Under the pieces are notes generated by a model that had not been told where the DNA came from, made no database searches, and worked only from the letters and a program-made list of their open reading frames with translations. The translations under genes and the position numbers were made by a program. From Chthonomonadales bacterium (GTDB lineage: Bacteria; Armatimonadota; Chthonomonadetes; Chthonomonadales; CAJBBX01): 64,000 nt of DNA. Positions 17,005-25,965 of the stretch are shown piece by piece. Position 1 is the first letter of the stretch. Each line of letters starts with the position of its first letter. The DNA lies in contig JADLGO010000024.1 of the NCBI GenBank assembly GCA_020849275.1, positions 1 through 64,000 on the forward strand, written 5' to 3'.

Positions 17005-17208
17005 ATGCCCGAGGACGCCGAGGCCGACGTCGCCCTCTGCTGCGAGGGCCTGGAGGATGCCCTCTCGCGAGGGGGGATCGAGCTCGTCGAGGTGGAGCCG
17101 GGCATCTACCGCGAGGTCATCCCCGACCGCAGGCGCAAGTCCGGGGTGGCCATCAACTTCTGCCCGTTCTGCGGCGCTCGCCGCGGGGTGGAGGCGGACG
17201 CCGGGTAG
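17005..17208 (+). CDS. Small CxxC zinc-ribbon-like protein
   Basis: A 67-residue protein with a CC pair near residue 13 (ALCCEGLEDALSRG) and a C-terminal INFCPFCG knuckle near 53. Together these resemble the small CC ... CPFCG proteins annotated as DUF6980-like, from my memory of that family. The four cysteines could bind one zinc ion. The ATG at 17005 follows the mutase fusion's stop after two bases, with GGGAG upstream, so it is cotranscribed. Its role is unknown; a structural or regulatory helper of the enzyme upstream is a guess. Confidence 0.7.
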   Translation: MPEDAEADVALCCEGLEDALSRGGIELVEVEPGIYREVIPDRRRKSGVAINFCPFCGARRGVEADAG

Positions 17209-17245
17209 GGCGGTGGAGCGCGCGGCGCTCGCCGCGGAGGTGCGT

Positions 17246-18187
17246 ATGCTCGCTTCATTGGCGTGCATGGCTGCGGCGGGCCTGGCTCTCACCGCCACCG
17301 GCGCCCGCGCCGAGACGCTGGCGGAGCGGCTGGGGTACCGAGCCACCGATCGGCTGCTCATCATCAACGGCGACGACACGGGCATGTGCCACGCCGCCAA
17401 CGCGGCGACCTTCGACTGCCTCGACCACGGGCTGATGACCTCGGCTACCATCATGGTGCCCTGTCCGTGGTTCCCCGAGGTCGTTCGCTACGCGCGCGAA
17501 CACCCAACCGCGGATCTCGGAGTCCATTTGTGCCACACAAGCGAGTGGACGCTCTACCGCTGGGGCCCGGTCGCGCCACGCGCCGAGGTGCCCGGGCTCG
17601 TGGACCCCGAAGGCTATCTGTGGCGCCAGGAACAGGACGTCTTCCGCCACGCCACACCGGAGCAAGCGGTGACCGAGGCGCGCGCGCAGGTCCGCCGCGC
17701 CCTGGACGCGGGGATCGACGTCACTCATCTCGACTCGCACATGGGCGCGATGCAGTATGACCCGGCATACCATCGCGCCTACCTCAAGCTCGCGCGCGAG
17801 TTGCGTCTGCCCGTCCGCATGGCCTCCGCGTCGACCTACGAGCGCCTGGGCTTTGGCCATATCCGCGCCGAGGCGGCCGCGGCCGCGCTCGTGTTCCCGG
17901 ACTACCTGATTCACGAGGAGGAGCCGGCCCCCGGGGAGTCGCGCAAGAGCTTCTGGATGCGCATCCTGCGCGAGCTCAAGCCCGGCGTCACGGAGCTCTA
18001 CATCCACGCCTCCGTACCAGACGACGAGGCCCGCGCCATCGCCAACACCTGGAAGGAGCGCGGCGAGGACTACGCCGTCTTCACGCACGATCCCGACGTT
18101 CGCCGCCTCATCGCCGACAGCGGCATCATTCGCATCGGCTACCGCCCGTTGCGCGACCTGCAGCGCAAGGGCGCGCCCGGCCGCTGA
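17246..18187 (+). CDS. Secreted ChbG/HpnK (YdjC) family carbohydrate deacetylase
   Basis: A 313-residue YdjC-family protein. These proteins remove N-acetyl groups from chitooligosaccharides or related sugars at a divalent metal. The NGDDTGMCHAAN motif (metal-binding Asp) lies near residue 40, GVHLCHTSEW near 92, and THLDSHMGAM near 162. The latter two supply the His ligands. Unlike most cytosolic YdjC proteins it starts with a signal-like segment (MAAAGLALTATGARAETLAE), so it probably acts outside the membrane. The ATG at 17246 has GGAGG four or five bases upstream. Confidence 0.88.
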   Translation: MLASLACMAAAGLALTATGARAETLAERLGYRATDRLLIINGDDTGMCHAANAATFDCLDHGLMTSATIMVPCPWFPEVVRYAREHPTADLGVHLCHTSEWTLYRWGPVAPRAEVPGLVDPEGYLWRQEQDVFRHATPEQAVTEARAQVRRALDAGIDVTHLDSHMGAMQYDPAYHRAYLKLARELRLPVRMASASTYERLGFGHIRAEAAAAALVFPDYLIHEEEPAPGESRKSFWMRILRELKPGVTELYIHASVPDDEARAIANTWKERGEDYAVFTHDPDVRRLIADSGIIRIGYRPLRDLQRKGAPGR

Positions 18188-18262
18188 GGCGCCGCCCGGC
18201 GCGGCGCTCGCGCCGGCCTTCACCGGGCCCCCGCCCGGCCCGCACCCGCACAGGAGGTCACC

Positions 18263-19030
18263 TTGAAGCGATCTACCGCACGTGCCGGCTTCACGCTGAT
18301 CGAGTTGCTTGTGGTCATCGCGATCATCGCGATTCTTGCCGCCATCTTGTTCCCCGTCTTCGCGCAGGCCCGCGAGAAGGCCCGCGCGGCATCGTGCCTC
18401 TCGAGCCTCAAGCAGTTCGCGCTGTCGACCCTGATGTACGTTCAGGACTACGACGAGACCTTCCCGCAGAGCGTCTACAGCATGGATCACGCGATCCTGG
18501 TTCCGGGCACCGGCGATCGGGTCTTCACGGTCTACGAGGCCACGATGCCCTACATCAAGAACGTCGAGATCCTCGTGTGTCCGTCCAACCGGCCGGGGAT
18601 CGACTTCGTGGCCATCCTCCAGAGCCTGGGTCTCGACGGCTCCGGCGTGTTTCGCTACTCGTCGTACGCACTCAACTTTGCCGTGTTCCAGGACCCGGCG
18701 CTGCCGCCCGGGCTCTTCGATCAGGACCCCGTGCTCGGGCTCGGGGCCGTGCAGGAGCCGGCGAACACCACGCTTTACTACGACTCACTCTACGTGCCGA
18801 TGGGCTCGCGGGCCGATGTTCTGTGCCCGTCCCCGGGTAGCCCCTTCGGGTGGGACAGCTTCTCGGGGCATACGCGGCACTCCGAGGGGTTCAACCTGAA
18901 CTTCGTGGACGGCCACGCGAAGCACTATCATCGCACCGGAACGATCCCGGGCGTGTCGAGCGGAGGCGTGCAGACCTACACGCTCCCGTGCGATCTCTCC
19001 GGCGTGCCCGGCGGTACCCCGGACACATAG
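18263..19030 (+). CDS. DUF1559 prepilin-like protein
   Basis: A 255-residue protein with a class III pilin signal ([20 protein letters not shown]), followed by the [20 protein letters not shown] region and, near the C-terminus, [16 protein letters not shown]. That combination defines the DUF1559 pseudopilins, which are expanded in Armatimonadota and Planctomycetes, often by tens of copies, and are thought to be exported or surface-displayed. The start is TTG at 18263 with CAGGAGG upstream. Its role in the cell is unknown. It ends before a strong hairpin at 19041. Confidence 0.93.
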   Translation: MKRSTARAGFTLIELLVVIAIIAILAAILFPVFAQAREKARAASCLSSLKQFALSTLMYVQDYDETFPQSVYSMDHAILVPGTGDRVFTVYEATMPYIKNVEILVCPSNRPGIDFVAILQSLGLDGSGVFRYSSYALNFAVFQDPALPPGLFDQDPVLGLGAVQEPANTTLYYDSLYVPMGSRADVLCPSPGSPFGWDSFSGHTRHSEGFNLNFVDGHAKHYHRTGTIPGVSSGGVQTYTLPCDLSGVPGGTPDT

Positions 19031-19040
19031 AGCGGGCGCT

Positions 19041-19076
19041 CGCTCGTGCCCCGGCCGCCCGGCCGGGGCACGAGCG
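19041..19076. terminator. Perfect 16-bp hairpin between convergent genes
   Basis: CGCTCGTGCCCCGGCC (19041-19056) pairs fully with 19061-19076 around a four-base loop. It lies between the stop of the DUF1559 gene and the stop of the convergent DUF885 gene and should end transcription from both sides. There is no U-tract. Confidence 0.7.
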
Positions 19077-19078
19077 CG

Positions 19079-20707
19079 TCAGGGGTTCAGGAGGGAATCG
19101 CGGAGCAGGCGCGGCGGGACGGCGCCGAGGTCAAGGACGTTGTCGTGGAAGCGGCGCAGGTCGAAGCGCGCGCCCTGCCGCCGCTCCAGCTCGGCGCGGA
19201 TCTCGTGGAGCGCGCGACGCCCCAGCCAGGCGTGCGCGGCCTCCATCGGCTGCACGGCGATGCGGCGGACCTCCGCGGCGGCACCGGCTTCCGCAATGGC
19301 GGCGCGGTCAGCGAGCTGCCGCGCCGCCTCGCACGCGCTCAGGAGGCCGGTGTGGAAGGCGAGGTCCGTCGCGGCGCGGGCGGCCTGCCGCATGTGATCG
19401 CGCAGGATGGTCATTCGGACGCGCGGGGCCGGGTAGTAGCCTGCCTCGGCCATCAGGTCCGCGGCATAGCGGGGCCAGCCCTCGCGAATGAGCGGATTGC
19501 GGCCGAAGTGGGCGCGCACGCGCGACGGCACGGCGTTGGCGCGAAGCGTCTGCAGGTGGCGACCCGGATAGGCCTCCGCGACGACGCGCACGGGGATGCG
19601 AAAGCGCGAGTGGCCGGCCATGTCAGCGAGCGTGGCGCCCTCTGGTTCTGGGCGGACCCAGAGCTGCGCGGCCTGGCGCTCCTCGAACGGGCCCGGCGCC
19701 TGATAACCGACGGGGGAGACCTGATCTGCCGCCCAGACCGGCGCGGCGAGCACGGCGAGCGTGCCGGCGGCGGGCGGGTCCAGCAACCGTCGTAGTGCGA
19801 CGTATGAGCGGGCTCGCTCGACCTCGCGGGAGTAGTCGGCGAGCAGGTCGGCGGGGCGGGGCGCCAGCGCGTCGGCCTCCTCGAGCAGCGCGCGCCAGGT
19901 CCTGCCGCTGCGCGTTCCGGTCGCCTCGTCCTTCAGGCTCGCGAGCGCACCCGCCGCGTCAGCGAGCGCGGCCTCCAGCAGGGCGTCGGACCCCTCCTCG
20001 AGCAAGTGGCAGGTGTGCAGGCGGTAGTCGTAGACCTCCCTGCCAAGCGGGGAGTCCGGCGACGCGGCGGGCAGCGCCTCCGCGCGCACCCAGGCGGCGA
20101 GCTCTTCCACGGCTCGAGCTGCCGCCGCGGCGGCGGACCGGAGCTCATCGGCCAGCGCACCATCCCGCGATGGGGCGGCTGCCGCGGCGGCGCCCTGCAC
20201 AAGCATCGCCGCGACGCGCGGAGCGAGCGCGAGCCCGGCGCCGCAGGCGTCGATCGTCGGGTGCGTCAGGCAGGCGCGCGCCTGCTCGAGGAGCGAGGGG
20301 ACGCCGCGCATGCGCGCCGCCCCGGCGGCAGCCGCGCCGTCATCGCCGCGCTCAGCGGACGCCAGCAGCGGCAGCAGGCCGGCGGTAATATCGCGGAGAA
20401 CGGCCGATGGGTCGCGCTCCTGCTCGCGCCAGTGCTCGATGCGCGAGATCTCCAGTTGCGTGACGGCGCGGGCAAGCCGCGTGTCCAGACGGGGCTCGGG
20501 CGGCATCGTGGCGAGAGACAGATGGTCGATGCGGTGGAGGTAGGCGCGCGCCTGTCGCAGCCGCTCGTCGGTCGCGTAGCGCGATCGGTTGGGCAGGCGG
20601 TCGTCCAGGTCATGAACGCCCATCCGGGTGGCCATCACAGGCTCGGCAGCGTAGAGGTCGCCGAGATACTCGGCGGTCGCTTGCCAGAACGCTTCGCTGG
20701 GGTCCAC
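19079..20707 (-). CDS. DUF885 family protein
   Basis: A 542-residue protein that matches the DUF885 family, which is distantly related to zinc metallopeptidases. The C-terminal half shows the family-typical YPGRHLQ near residue 380, REGWPRYAADLMAEAGYY near 415 and a downstream TDLAFHTG, which fit the conserved PGH and EGW elements. The classic HExxH is not present in this form. The enzyme activity is unproven. The start is GTG at 20707 with AGGAGA nine bases upstream. Long upstream extensions in this frame overlap the GH2 gene and are not credible. The GH2 gene ends 74 bases upstream, so they may be cotranscribed. Confidence 0.82.
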   Translation of the reverse strand: MDPSEAFWQATAEYLGDLYAAEPVMATRMGVHDLDDRLPNRSRYATDERLRQARAYLHRIDHLSLATMPPEPRLDTRLARAVTQLEISRIEHWREQERDPSAVLRDITAGLLPLLASAERGDDGAAAAGAARMRGVPSLLEQARACLTHPTIDACGAGLALAPRVAAMLVQGAAAAAAPSRDGALADELRSAAAAAARAVEELAAWVRAEALPAASPDSPLGREVYDYRLHTCHLLEEGSDALLEAALADAAGALASLKDEATGTRSGRTWRALLEEADALAPRPADLLADYSREVERARSYVALRRLLDPPAAGTLAVLAAPVWAADQVSPVGYQAPGPFEERQAAQLWVRPEPEGATLADMAGHSRFRIPVRVVAEAYPGRHLQTLRANAVPSRVRAHFGRNPLIREGWPRYAADLMAEAGYYPAPRVRMTILRDHMRQAARAATDLAFHTGLLSACEAARQLADRAAIAEAGAAAEVRRIAVQPMEAAHAWLGRRALHEIRAELERRQGARFDLRRFHDNVLDLGAVPPRLLRDSLLNP

Positions 20708-20781
20708 GGCTCGTGATCTCCTGGGGAGCGGTGGCGCGGCCAAGGGGCTGGCGGGCTCCGCGCCCTGCCGTTGGCCGGCGG

Positions 20782-23337
20782 TCAGGGGGCGGGGAAGGCG
20801 ATCGTCGTCTCGGGCTGGCCCAGAGCCGACACCGCCACGACCCCATCGCCTCCCACGGAGACGCGGCGCGCTTCGCCCGGAAGCAGCACCTGCCAGTAGC
20901 CCTCGGACAGGTAAGGCCCCGACCAGTCGGCCTTCGCGCTGGCCGCCGTGCCGAACACGGGCGCCCCGCCGTCCGCCTCCAGGCGCAGCGCGGAGCCCTC
21001 GGCGCTGACCGCTAGCCTGCCGGCCGCAGCCTCCAGAAGTGGCGCGAACGGGCGCTCGCCGGCAGTGGAGAACAGGTACTCGTTGTCGGCCAGAGAGCGG
21101 CCCTGCCCATCGCGCAGATCCAGGCGCAGCAGCACGATGCCGGGGCGCTCCGGCAGAGCGGCCTCGATGCGCGCAACGGGCACCGCGCCACCCACGCCGC
21201 CCCCCGCCGTCACGGCGATGGCGCCAGACGCGATCTCGCCGCCGGCCAACTCGATCAGCGTCCAGTGCACCGTCAGTCGCTCCTCCTCCTGGCCGGAGAC
21301 GTTCACCCACACGAAGGCGTGCCACGGCTCGCCGGGCTTCCACACGAGGCCGTCGTAGGCCGCGCTCACCAGGCGGTGAGCGTAGGCGCGGCGCATCACC
21401 CAGTAGGCCGGGCGGGGCATCCCGTAGTAGTCGAGCGAGTTCGTGCAGCTTGCGTTCGGCCAGGACTCGTTGTACTGCCAGGGCATCGACCCCGACGTGC
21501 GCCACTTGCGCCGTCGGCTGGCCTCCACCGCGTAGCGCAAGCCCTCGGCCTGGAGCCACTGGCTGGCTGGCACAAACGTTTCGATGTCCTCGATCCGGCC
21601 GAAGAGACCCTCGACGCGCGGCCGGTTGAGCCACCACGAGCCGTGATGCACCCAGCCGGCGTTGGTGGCATCGGGCGGCCAGAGGTAGCGCTCGGAGAAG
21701 GTACGCCGCAGCGTGGGCAGGTTGGCGGCGCCCTCAACCCCGAACTCCGAGTGCAGCAGCGGGTCGATCTCGTTGTAGAAGCCGTAGTGCTCCGGGTTAC
21801 CCATGTAGAGCCAGTGGCCATGCACGTCGTGCATCCGGCCGCGGAGTCCCGGCGACGCGCTGAACTCGGGACCGGAGGGCGAGCTAGGCAAGAAGATGCG
21901 GTCCGGGTCGAGCCGCTCGACGATCTCGCGCATGGCGGCGATGGTCGGATGGTCCATCGTCACCGGCCTCTGGTCGGAGGCGGTCGTCAGCTCGTTGCCG
22001 CCGCACCATATCACCAGCGACGGGTGGTTGGCGCGGCGCGGCACGATCTGCTCGGTCTGCTCGCGGGCGTACGCGATGTACCCAAGATCCGTGGGTGGCT
22101 CGTTGTCGATGCCAGAGCTGGAGTGGAACAACTCCTGCCAGACCATGATGCCGGCCTCGTCGCACAGGTCGTAGAAGAGCTCGCGCTCCAGCAGTCCGCC
22201 GCCCCACACGCGCAGGAGGTTGCAGTTGGCGTCGCGCGCCATGCGAATGGCGTGGCGGTACTGCTGCTCGTGCGCGCGGCCGTAGAGCTGGTCGATCGGA
22301 GCCCAGTTCCACCCCTTGATGAAGGTGCGTACGCCGTTCACCTCGAGCACATAGGGCAGGGCGTCGGGCGGCGCGCCGTCGTTCGCTACCGCGTGCACGG
22401 TGCGAAACCCGAACCTGCGCTCCTCGGTGTCGACGACGCGCCCCTCCTCATCGAGCAGTTCTGCCAGGGCGTGGTAGAGTGGCTGCGAGCCCGCGCCGTT
22501 CGGGAACCAGCGCCGTACCGCGTCGATCGTTACCCCGACGTCGATGTCAAGCATCTCGCTCTCGACGCCCACTCCCTGCTGAACCGCCGCGGCCACGGTG
22601 CCGTCCGGCGCGGTCACGCACAGGCGCAGGCGGCCGGTGAACGCGCGGATCCCCTCGACGCGCACGCGCGCGTGCACCTGCCCGTTCTCCTCGCCGTCGT
22701 CCGCGCGTGGATGAACCTGGAGCCCCACGATGCGCGCCGCGTCGAACGTCACGAGATCGACATCCTCCCATATCCCGAGCGGCACGAGGCGCGTGCACCA
22801 GTCCCACTGGTACGCGAAGCGCGGCTTCCAGATGCGGATCCGGCTGGTCCAACCGATCTGGCCGTGAGTCAGGTCCTCGGAAGGCGCGTGGTCGACGACG
22901 ATGACGAGGCGGTTGGGCCCCTCCGCGGTCAGCTTGCCCGTGGCGTCGAGCTCGAACGGCGTGTAGGTTCCCGCATGGTCGCCCAGGTGGTGACCGTTGA
23001 GGAACACGTGGCAGCCGTAGTCGACGCCCTCGAAACGCAGCCGGGCCGCCGCGGCAGCCTGCTCGGGGCTGCAGGCGAACTCCTTGCGGTAGACCCAGTC
23101 GCGCTGGCTCACCCATTCGCAGGCGCGGCTCTGCAAGTCGTGGCGCCAGTCCGGCAGCTCGCCGGCGTCGAGCAGGTCACTCTGCACGTCGCCGGGCACC
23201 GTCGCCGGGAGCCAGGGCGGGCATGCGGGCGCGATCGCGTCCAGGTTCGTCTCTGGCTTGCCCACGCCGCGCCACACCCATTCGGTGGGCACGAGCCCCA
23301 GGATCCTCCAGTCACTTCCGTTCAGCGAGATGCGCAT
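20782..23337 (-). CDS. Glycoside hydrolase family 2 beta-mannosidase
   Basis: An 851-residue GH2-type enzyme, probably beta-mannosidase, cleaving terminal beta-mannosides. It has the GH2 order: an N-terminal sugar-binding jellyroll (residues 1-180), an Ig-like domain, then a TIM barrel with NWAPIDQLYGR, LRVWGGGLLERELFYDLCDE and MVWQELFHSS. The acid/base Glu is in LVIWCGGNELTTAS near 430, and the nucleophile Glu in LLHSEFGVEGAANLPTLR near 535. No signal peptide is seen at the ATG at 23337 (GAGGAGG lies 12 bases upstream). An upstream ATG at 23373 lacks a ribosome binding site. A promoter at 23395-23423 drives it. Confidence 0.9.
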   Translation of the reverse strand: MRISLNGSDWRILGLVPTEWVWRGVGKPETNLDAIAPACPPWLPATVPGDVQSDLLDAGELPDWRHDLQSRACEWVSQRDWVYRKEFACSPEQAAAAARLRFEGVDYGCHVFLNGHHLGDHAGTYTPFELDATGKLTAEGPNRLVIVVDHAPSEDLTHGQIGWTSRIRIWKPRFAYQWDWCTRLVPLGIWEDVDLVTFDAARIVGLQVHPRADDGEENGQVHARVRVEGIRAFTGRLRLCVTAPDGTVAAAVQQGVGVESEMLDIDVGVTIDAVRRWFPNGAGSQPLYHALAELLDEEGRVVDTEERRFGFRTVHAVANDGAPPDALPYVLEVNGVRTFIKGWNWAPIDQLYGRAHEQQYRHAIRMARDANCNLLRVWGGGLLERELFYDLCDEAGIMVWQELFHSSSGIDNEPPTDLGYIAYAREQTEQIVPRRANHPSLVIWCGGNELTTASDQRPVTMDHPTIAAMREIVERLDPDRIFLPSSPSGPEFSASPGLRGRMHDVHGHWLYMGNPEHYGFYNEIDPLLHSEFGVEGAANLPTLRRTFSERYLWPPDATNAGWVHHGSWWLNRPRVEGLFGRIEDIETFVPASQWLQAEGLRYAVEASRRRKWRTSGSMPWQYNESWPNASCTNSLDYYGMPRPAYWVMRRAYAHRLVSAAYDGLVWKPGEPWHAFVWVNVSGQEEERLTVHWTLIELAGGEIASGAIAVTAGGGVGGAVPVARIEAALPERPGIVLLRLDLRDGQGRSLADNEYLFSTAGERPFAPLLEAAAGRLAVSAEGSALRLEADGGAPVFGTAASAKADWSGPYLSEGYWQVLLPGEARRVSVGGDGVVAVSALGQPETTIAFPAP

Positions 23338-23394
23338 GTCGTCGTTCGTCGGCCTCCTCGATAGCTGGCCCATCGTCCGGGCGCTGCAGCAACC

Positions 23395-23423
23395 AGTATA
23401 GGCCTCGGGCCAGTGCGCGTCAA
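23395..23423 (-). promoter_or_regulatory. Sigma70-type promoter for the GH2 gene
   Basis: On the minus strand TTGACG (23423-23418) and TATACT (23400-23395) are separated by exactly 17 bases. Transcription would start near 23388, about 50 bases upstream of the ATG at 23337. It lies just past the stop of the competence metallohydrolase gene at 23420. Confidence 0.75.
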
Positions 23424-24310
23424 GGGACCCGCCGAGGCCGCTCGAGGGCCGTCCGGATGCGCAGGCGCACGCCGTCGGACTCGACGCTCACCGTTCCGTC
23501 AAGATCCGTGCGGAACACGCGCGCGCCGCCGCGCCGCAGCGCGTCGAGCACGGCGGGGTGCGGGTGGCCGTAGACGTTGCCGCGCCCGACGGAGACTACC
23601 GCCGCGCCAGGGCGGCAGACCTCCAGCAGGGCGGGCGGCAGGCCACTGCGGCTGCCGTGGTGCGAGACCTTCAGCACGTCGGCGCGCAGGTCGAGGCGCG
23701 CGCGGAGCATGCACGCGATCGCTGCCTCCTGGGCGTCGCCCAACAGCAACAGCGCGGTAGATCCATAGCGGACTCGCGCCACCACGCAGCCGTCGTTGTC
23801 CGCCAGGGGCCCATCCGAGGGCCAATCGGCGGGCGGGTGCAGCACTTCGACCGTCACGCCGTCGTGGAATCTCAGTGACATCCCGCGCCCCACCGCTCGG
23901 ATCGGTACGCGCCCCGACCGGCAGCGTTCCAGGGCCTCGCGGGCGGCCTGCTCGTGGTCGCCGGGTGGCGAGACGAGAAGGCGGGGCGGCACCAGCAGCG
24001 ATGCCGGCCGCAGCCGGCGCACGAGCGTGGGAGCGCCGCCGGCGTGATCGTCGTCCGCGTGCGTGATGAGCAGGCCGTCGAGCGAGTCAATCATGCGCGC
24101 CCGGGCATACGGCACCACAGCGCGCCTGGCCGCGTCATCGCCGCCATCCCCGCGCCGGCCCGCGTCGACGGCGAGCGTGCCGCCGGAGGGGGTCTGGATC
24201 ACGATGGCATCGCCCTGTCCCACGTCCACGAACGTGACCGTGAGGGGCCGCCGCGCGCATCCGGCGAGCGCGCACGCGAGCACGGCAGCCGCCGCGGCCC
24301 GTCGCCTCAT
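23420..24310 (-). CDS. ComEC-type metallo-beta-lactamase domain, stand-alone lipoprotein
   Basis: A 296-residue protein corresponding to the C-terminal metallo-beta-lactamase-fold domain of ComEC. The start has a lipoprotein signal (AAAVLACALAGC, Cys near residue 18). Core motifs are TVTFVDVGQGDAIVIQTP, LLITHADDDHAGGAPTLV, LLGDAQEAAI and VLKVSHHGSRSGLP. These metal-binding elements are intact. It starts within the stop of the ComEC membrane gene (ATGA overlap), so the two halves of ComEC are adjacent but separate proteins. The separation suggests that the hydrolase is anchored to the membrane by lipid instead of being fused. Confidence 0.88.
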   Translation of the reverse strand: MRRRAAAAAVLACALAGCARRPLTVTFVDVGQGDAIVIQTPSGGTLAVDAGRRGDGGDDAARRAVVPYARARMIDSLDGLLITHADDDHAGGAPTLVRRLRPASLLVPPRLLVSPPGDHEQAAREALERCRSGRVPIRAVGRGMSLRFHDGVTVEVLHPPADWPSDGPLADNDGCVVARVRYGSTALLLLGDAQEAAIACMLRARLDLRADVLKVSHHGSRSGLPPALLEVCRPGAAVVSVGRGNVYGHPHPAVLDALRRGGARVFRTDLDGTVSVESDGVRLRIRTALERPRRVP

Positions 24311-25917
24311 CGTGGCTTGTTCCGGCGGCGCGCCCGCGACGCCACGGCCAGCGTGGCCGCCATCGCCGCGTACGCGCTCCAGAGGGTTGCCCAGCCAGGG
24401 CTGCCGGCTGGCACGGCGCCCGGGAGCGACGCACACGCCCGCACGACGCACACGAGGTAGCCGACAAGCGGCGCGAGCAGTTGACGCGCGAGGAGGTCGC
24501 CGGCCCACGGGCTCGCGAGACCGACGGCATAGGCCGCGAGTGCGGCGAGCGTGAGCGCGGGCACTGCCGGGGCTGCGAGCAGCGTCGCGAAGGCGCCCAG
24601 CAGAGGTACCTGGTGGAAGTGAAGGGCCGTGAGCGGCCAGGCCGTGGCCTGGGCCGCTACCGCCACGGTCAGCGCCGCGCCCAGCCGGCTACCCACCGGG
24701 CGGGCAAGGCGCCGCCACCGCGTGTCGCCCGGGCGCCGCGCGCGCGCGGAGCGCCACAGGTCCTCGGCGAGCGGCGCCGCCGCCACGATGCCCGCCACCA
24801 CGACGAACGAGAGCTGGAACGCCGGGTCGTGCAGGTTGGCCGGGTTGGCGACGACCAGGGCGATGGCCGCCGCGGCCAGCGCGTTCCAGGTGTCGCAGTG
24901 TCTGCTGAGGAGCCTCCCGGCGAGCAGCGCGGTGGCCATCACGTCGGCGCGAATGACGGCGGGGCGAGCGCCGGTCGCCAGCGTGTAGGCGGCCAGCACT
25001 CCGGCGGCAGCCAGCGTGGAGTCGCGCCGGCCCAGGCGCGCGAGCCGGCAGAGGAACAGGGTGCCGAGGGCGACCAGTCCAACGTTGAGGCCGGACGCTG
25101 CGAGCAGGTGCGCGGTGCCGGTCTCCGCGAAGTCGTCGGCGAGGTCCGGAGGCAGCGCGGCGCTCCCGCCGAAGACGAGGCCGGCGAGGAGGGCCGCGTC
25201 GGCGGGCGGGAGAGCGCGCTCCATGGCGCGCCCGAGGCCGCGCCGGCAGCGCAGGGCGAGGCGCGTGGGGCGATCGGCCAGCGAGGCCGAGGGCGGCAGG
25301 ACGCGCCATGCGCCGGCGGAACGTGGTGTGAGAACGGCGGCGATGCCGCGTCGCGCGAGGTGAGCCGCGTCGTCGTAGCCGCCTGGAACCCGGGCGGGCC
25401 GCGGGGCCTCCAGGCGGCCCACCGCCTGAAGGGTGTCGCCGTATTCGGGCGCGCGGGTACCGGGCACGGCGCGCAGGCGGAGCCTGATCAGGCCGCTAGC
25501 GGCCGCCGGCGCGCCGGCCACCTCGGGAGTCCAGGCGCGGCGCACGAGCAGGTCGCAGGCGATGGACCCGCCGCGCCGGACGTCCGCATCGCTCGCCACA
25601 ATCCCGGCCACGCCAACCGTCGGGAGCCCGGCCAGTCGGCCCACGTCGTCGGGGGAGGGCGCCCGCGCGGCCCAGGCGCGCAGGGCGCCGGCCGCCGCGA
25701 CGGCCATCAGGATCGCCGCCCAACCCGCCCGGCGCCCGCGCGCCAGCAGGACGGATGCCGTGGCGGCGCACGCGAGGGCGACGAGTGGGGCGGTACCGTG
25801 GGCGCCGGCCAGCGAGCCGGCGATCAGGAAGCCGACGACGAGGACGAGGGGCCGTCGGCGCCAGGCGGCGTCGAGCGAGGACGCGCAGCGACCGACGGCG
25901 ATGGCAGGCGCCGGCAT
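24307..25917 (-). CDS. comEC: ComEC/Rec2 family competence membrane channel
   Basis: DNA uptake channel of natural transformation. Residues 20-75 hold membrane helices, followed by a DUF4131-like soluble domain, then the competence domain with ETGTAHLLAASGLNVGLVAL near residues 270-290, the ComEC signature, and about eight helices to the end. The product is 536 residues; typical ComEC is about 700-800 because its beta-lactamase-like domain is fused, while here that domain is the next gene. GGAGGAG stands seven bases upstream of the ATG at 25917. The other competence genes are not in this window, though pilin-like genes occur at 13231 and 18263. Confidence 0.9.
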   Translation of the reverse strand: MPAPAIAVGRCASSLDAAWRRRPLVLVVGFLIAGSLAGAHGTAPLVALACAATASVLLARGRRAGWAAILMAVAAAGALRAWAARAPSPDDVGRLAGLPTVGVAGIVASDADVRRGGSIACDLLVRRAWTPEVAGAPAAASGLIRLRLRAVPGTRAPEYGDTLQAVGRLEAPRPARVPGGYDDAAHLARRGIAAVLTPRSAGAWRVLPPSASLADRPTRLALRCRRGLGRAMERALPPADAALLAGLVFGGSAALPPDLADDFAETGTAHLLAASGLNVGLVALGTLFLCRLARLGRRDSTLAAAGVLAAYTLATGARPAVIRADVMATALLAGRLLSRHCDTWNALAAAAIALVVANPANLHDPAFQLSFVVVAGIVAAAPLAEDLWRSARARRPGDTRWRRLARPVGSRLGAALTVAVAAQATAWPLTALHFHQVPLLGAFATLLAAPAVPALTLAALAAYAVGLASPWAGDLLARQLLAPLVGYLVCVVRACASLPGAVPAGSPGWATLWSAYAAMAATLAVASRARRRNKPR

Positions 25918-25965
25918 GGCGACGCTCCTCCGGGCGATGCCCGGGACGCGGCCAACGACGGCCGA

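Noticed and set aside
20708-21637. N-terminal extension of the DUF885 frame
   Set aside because: It runs antiparallel-frame through the GH2 gene on the same strand and is low-complexity; the GTG at 20707 is well supported.
21265-23364. 699-codon plus-strand frame over the GH2 gene
   Set aside because: Antisense shadow of a gene with complete GH2 motifs and its own promoter.
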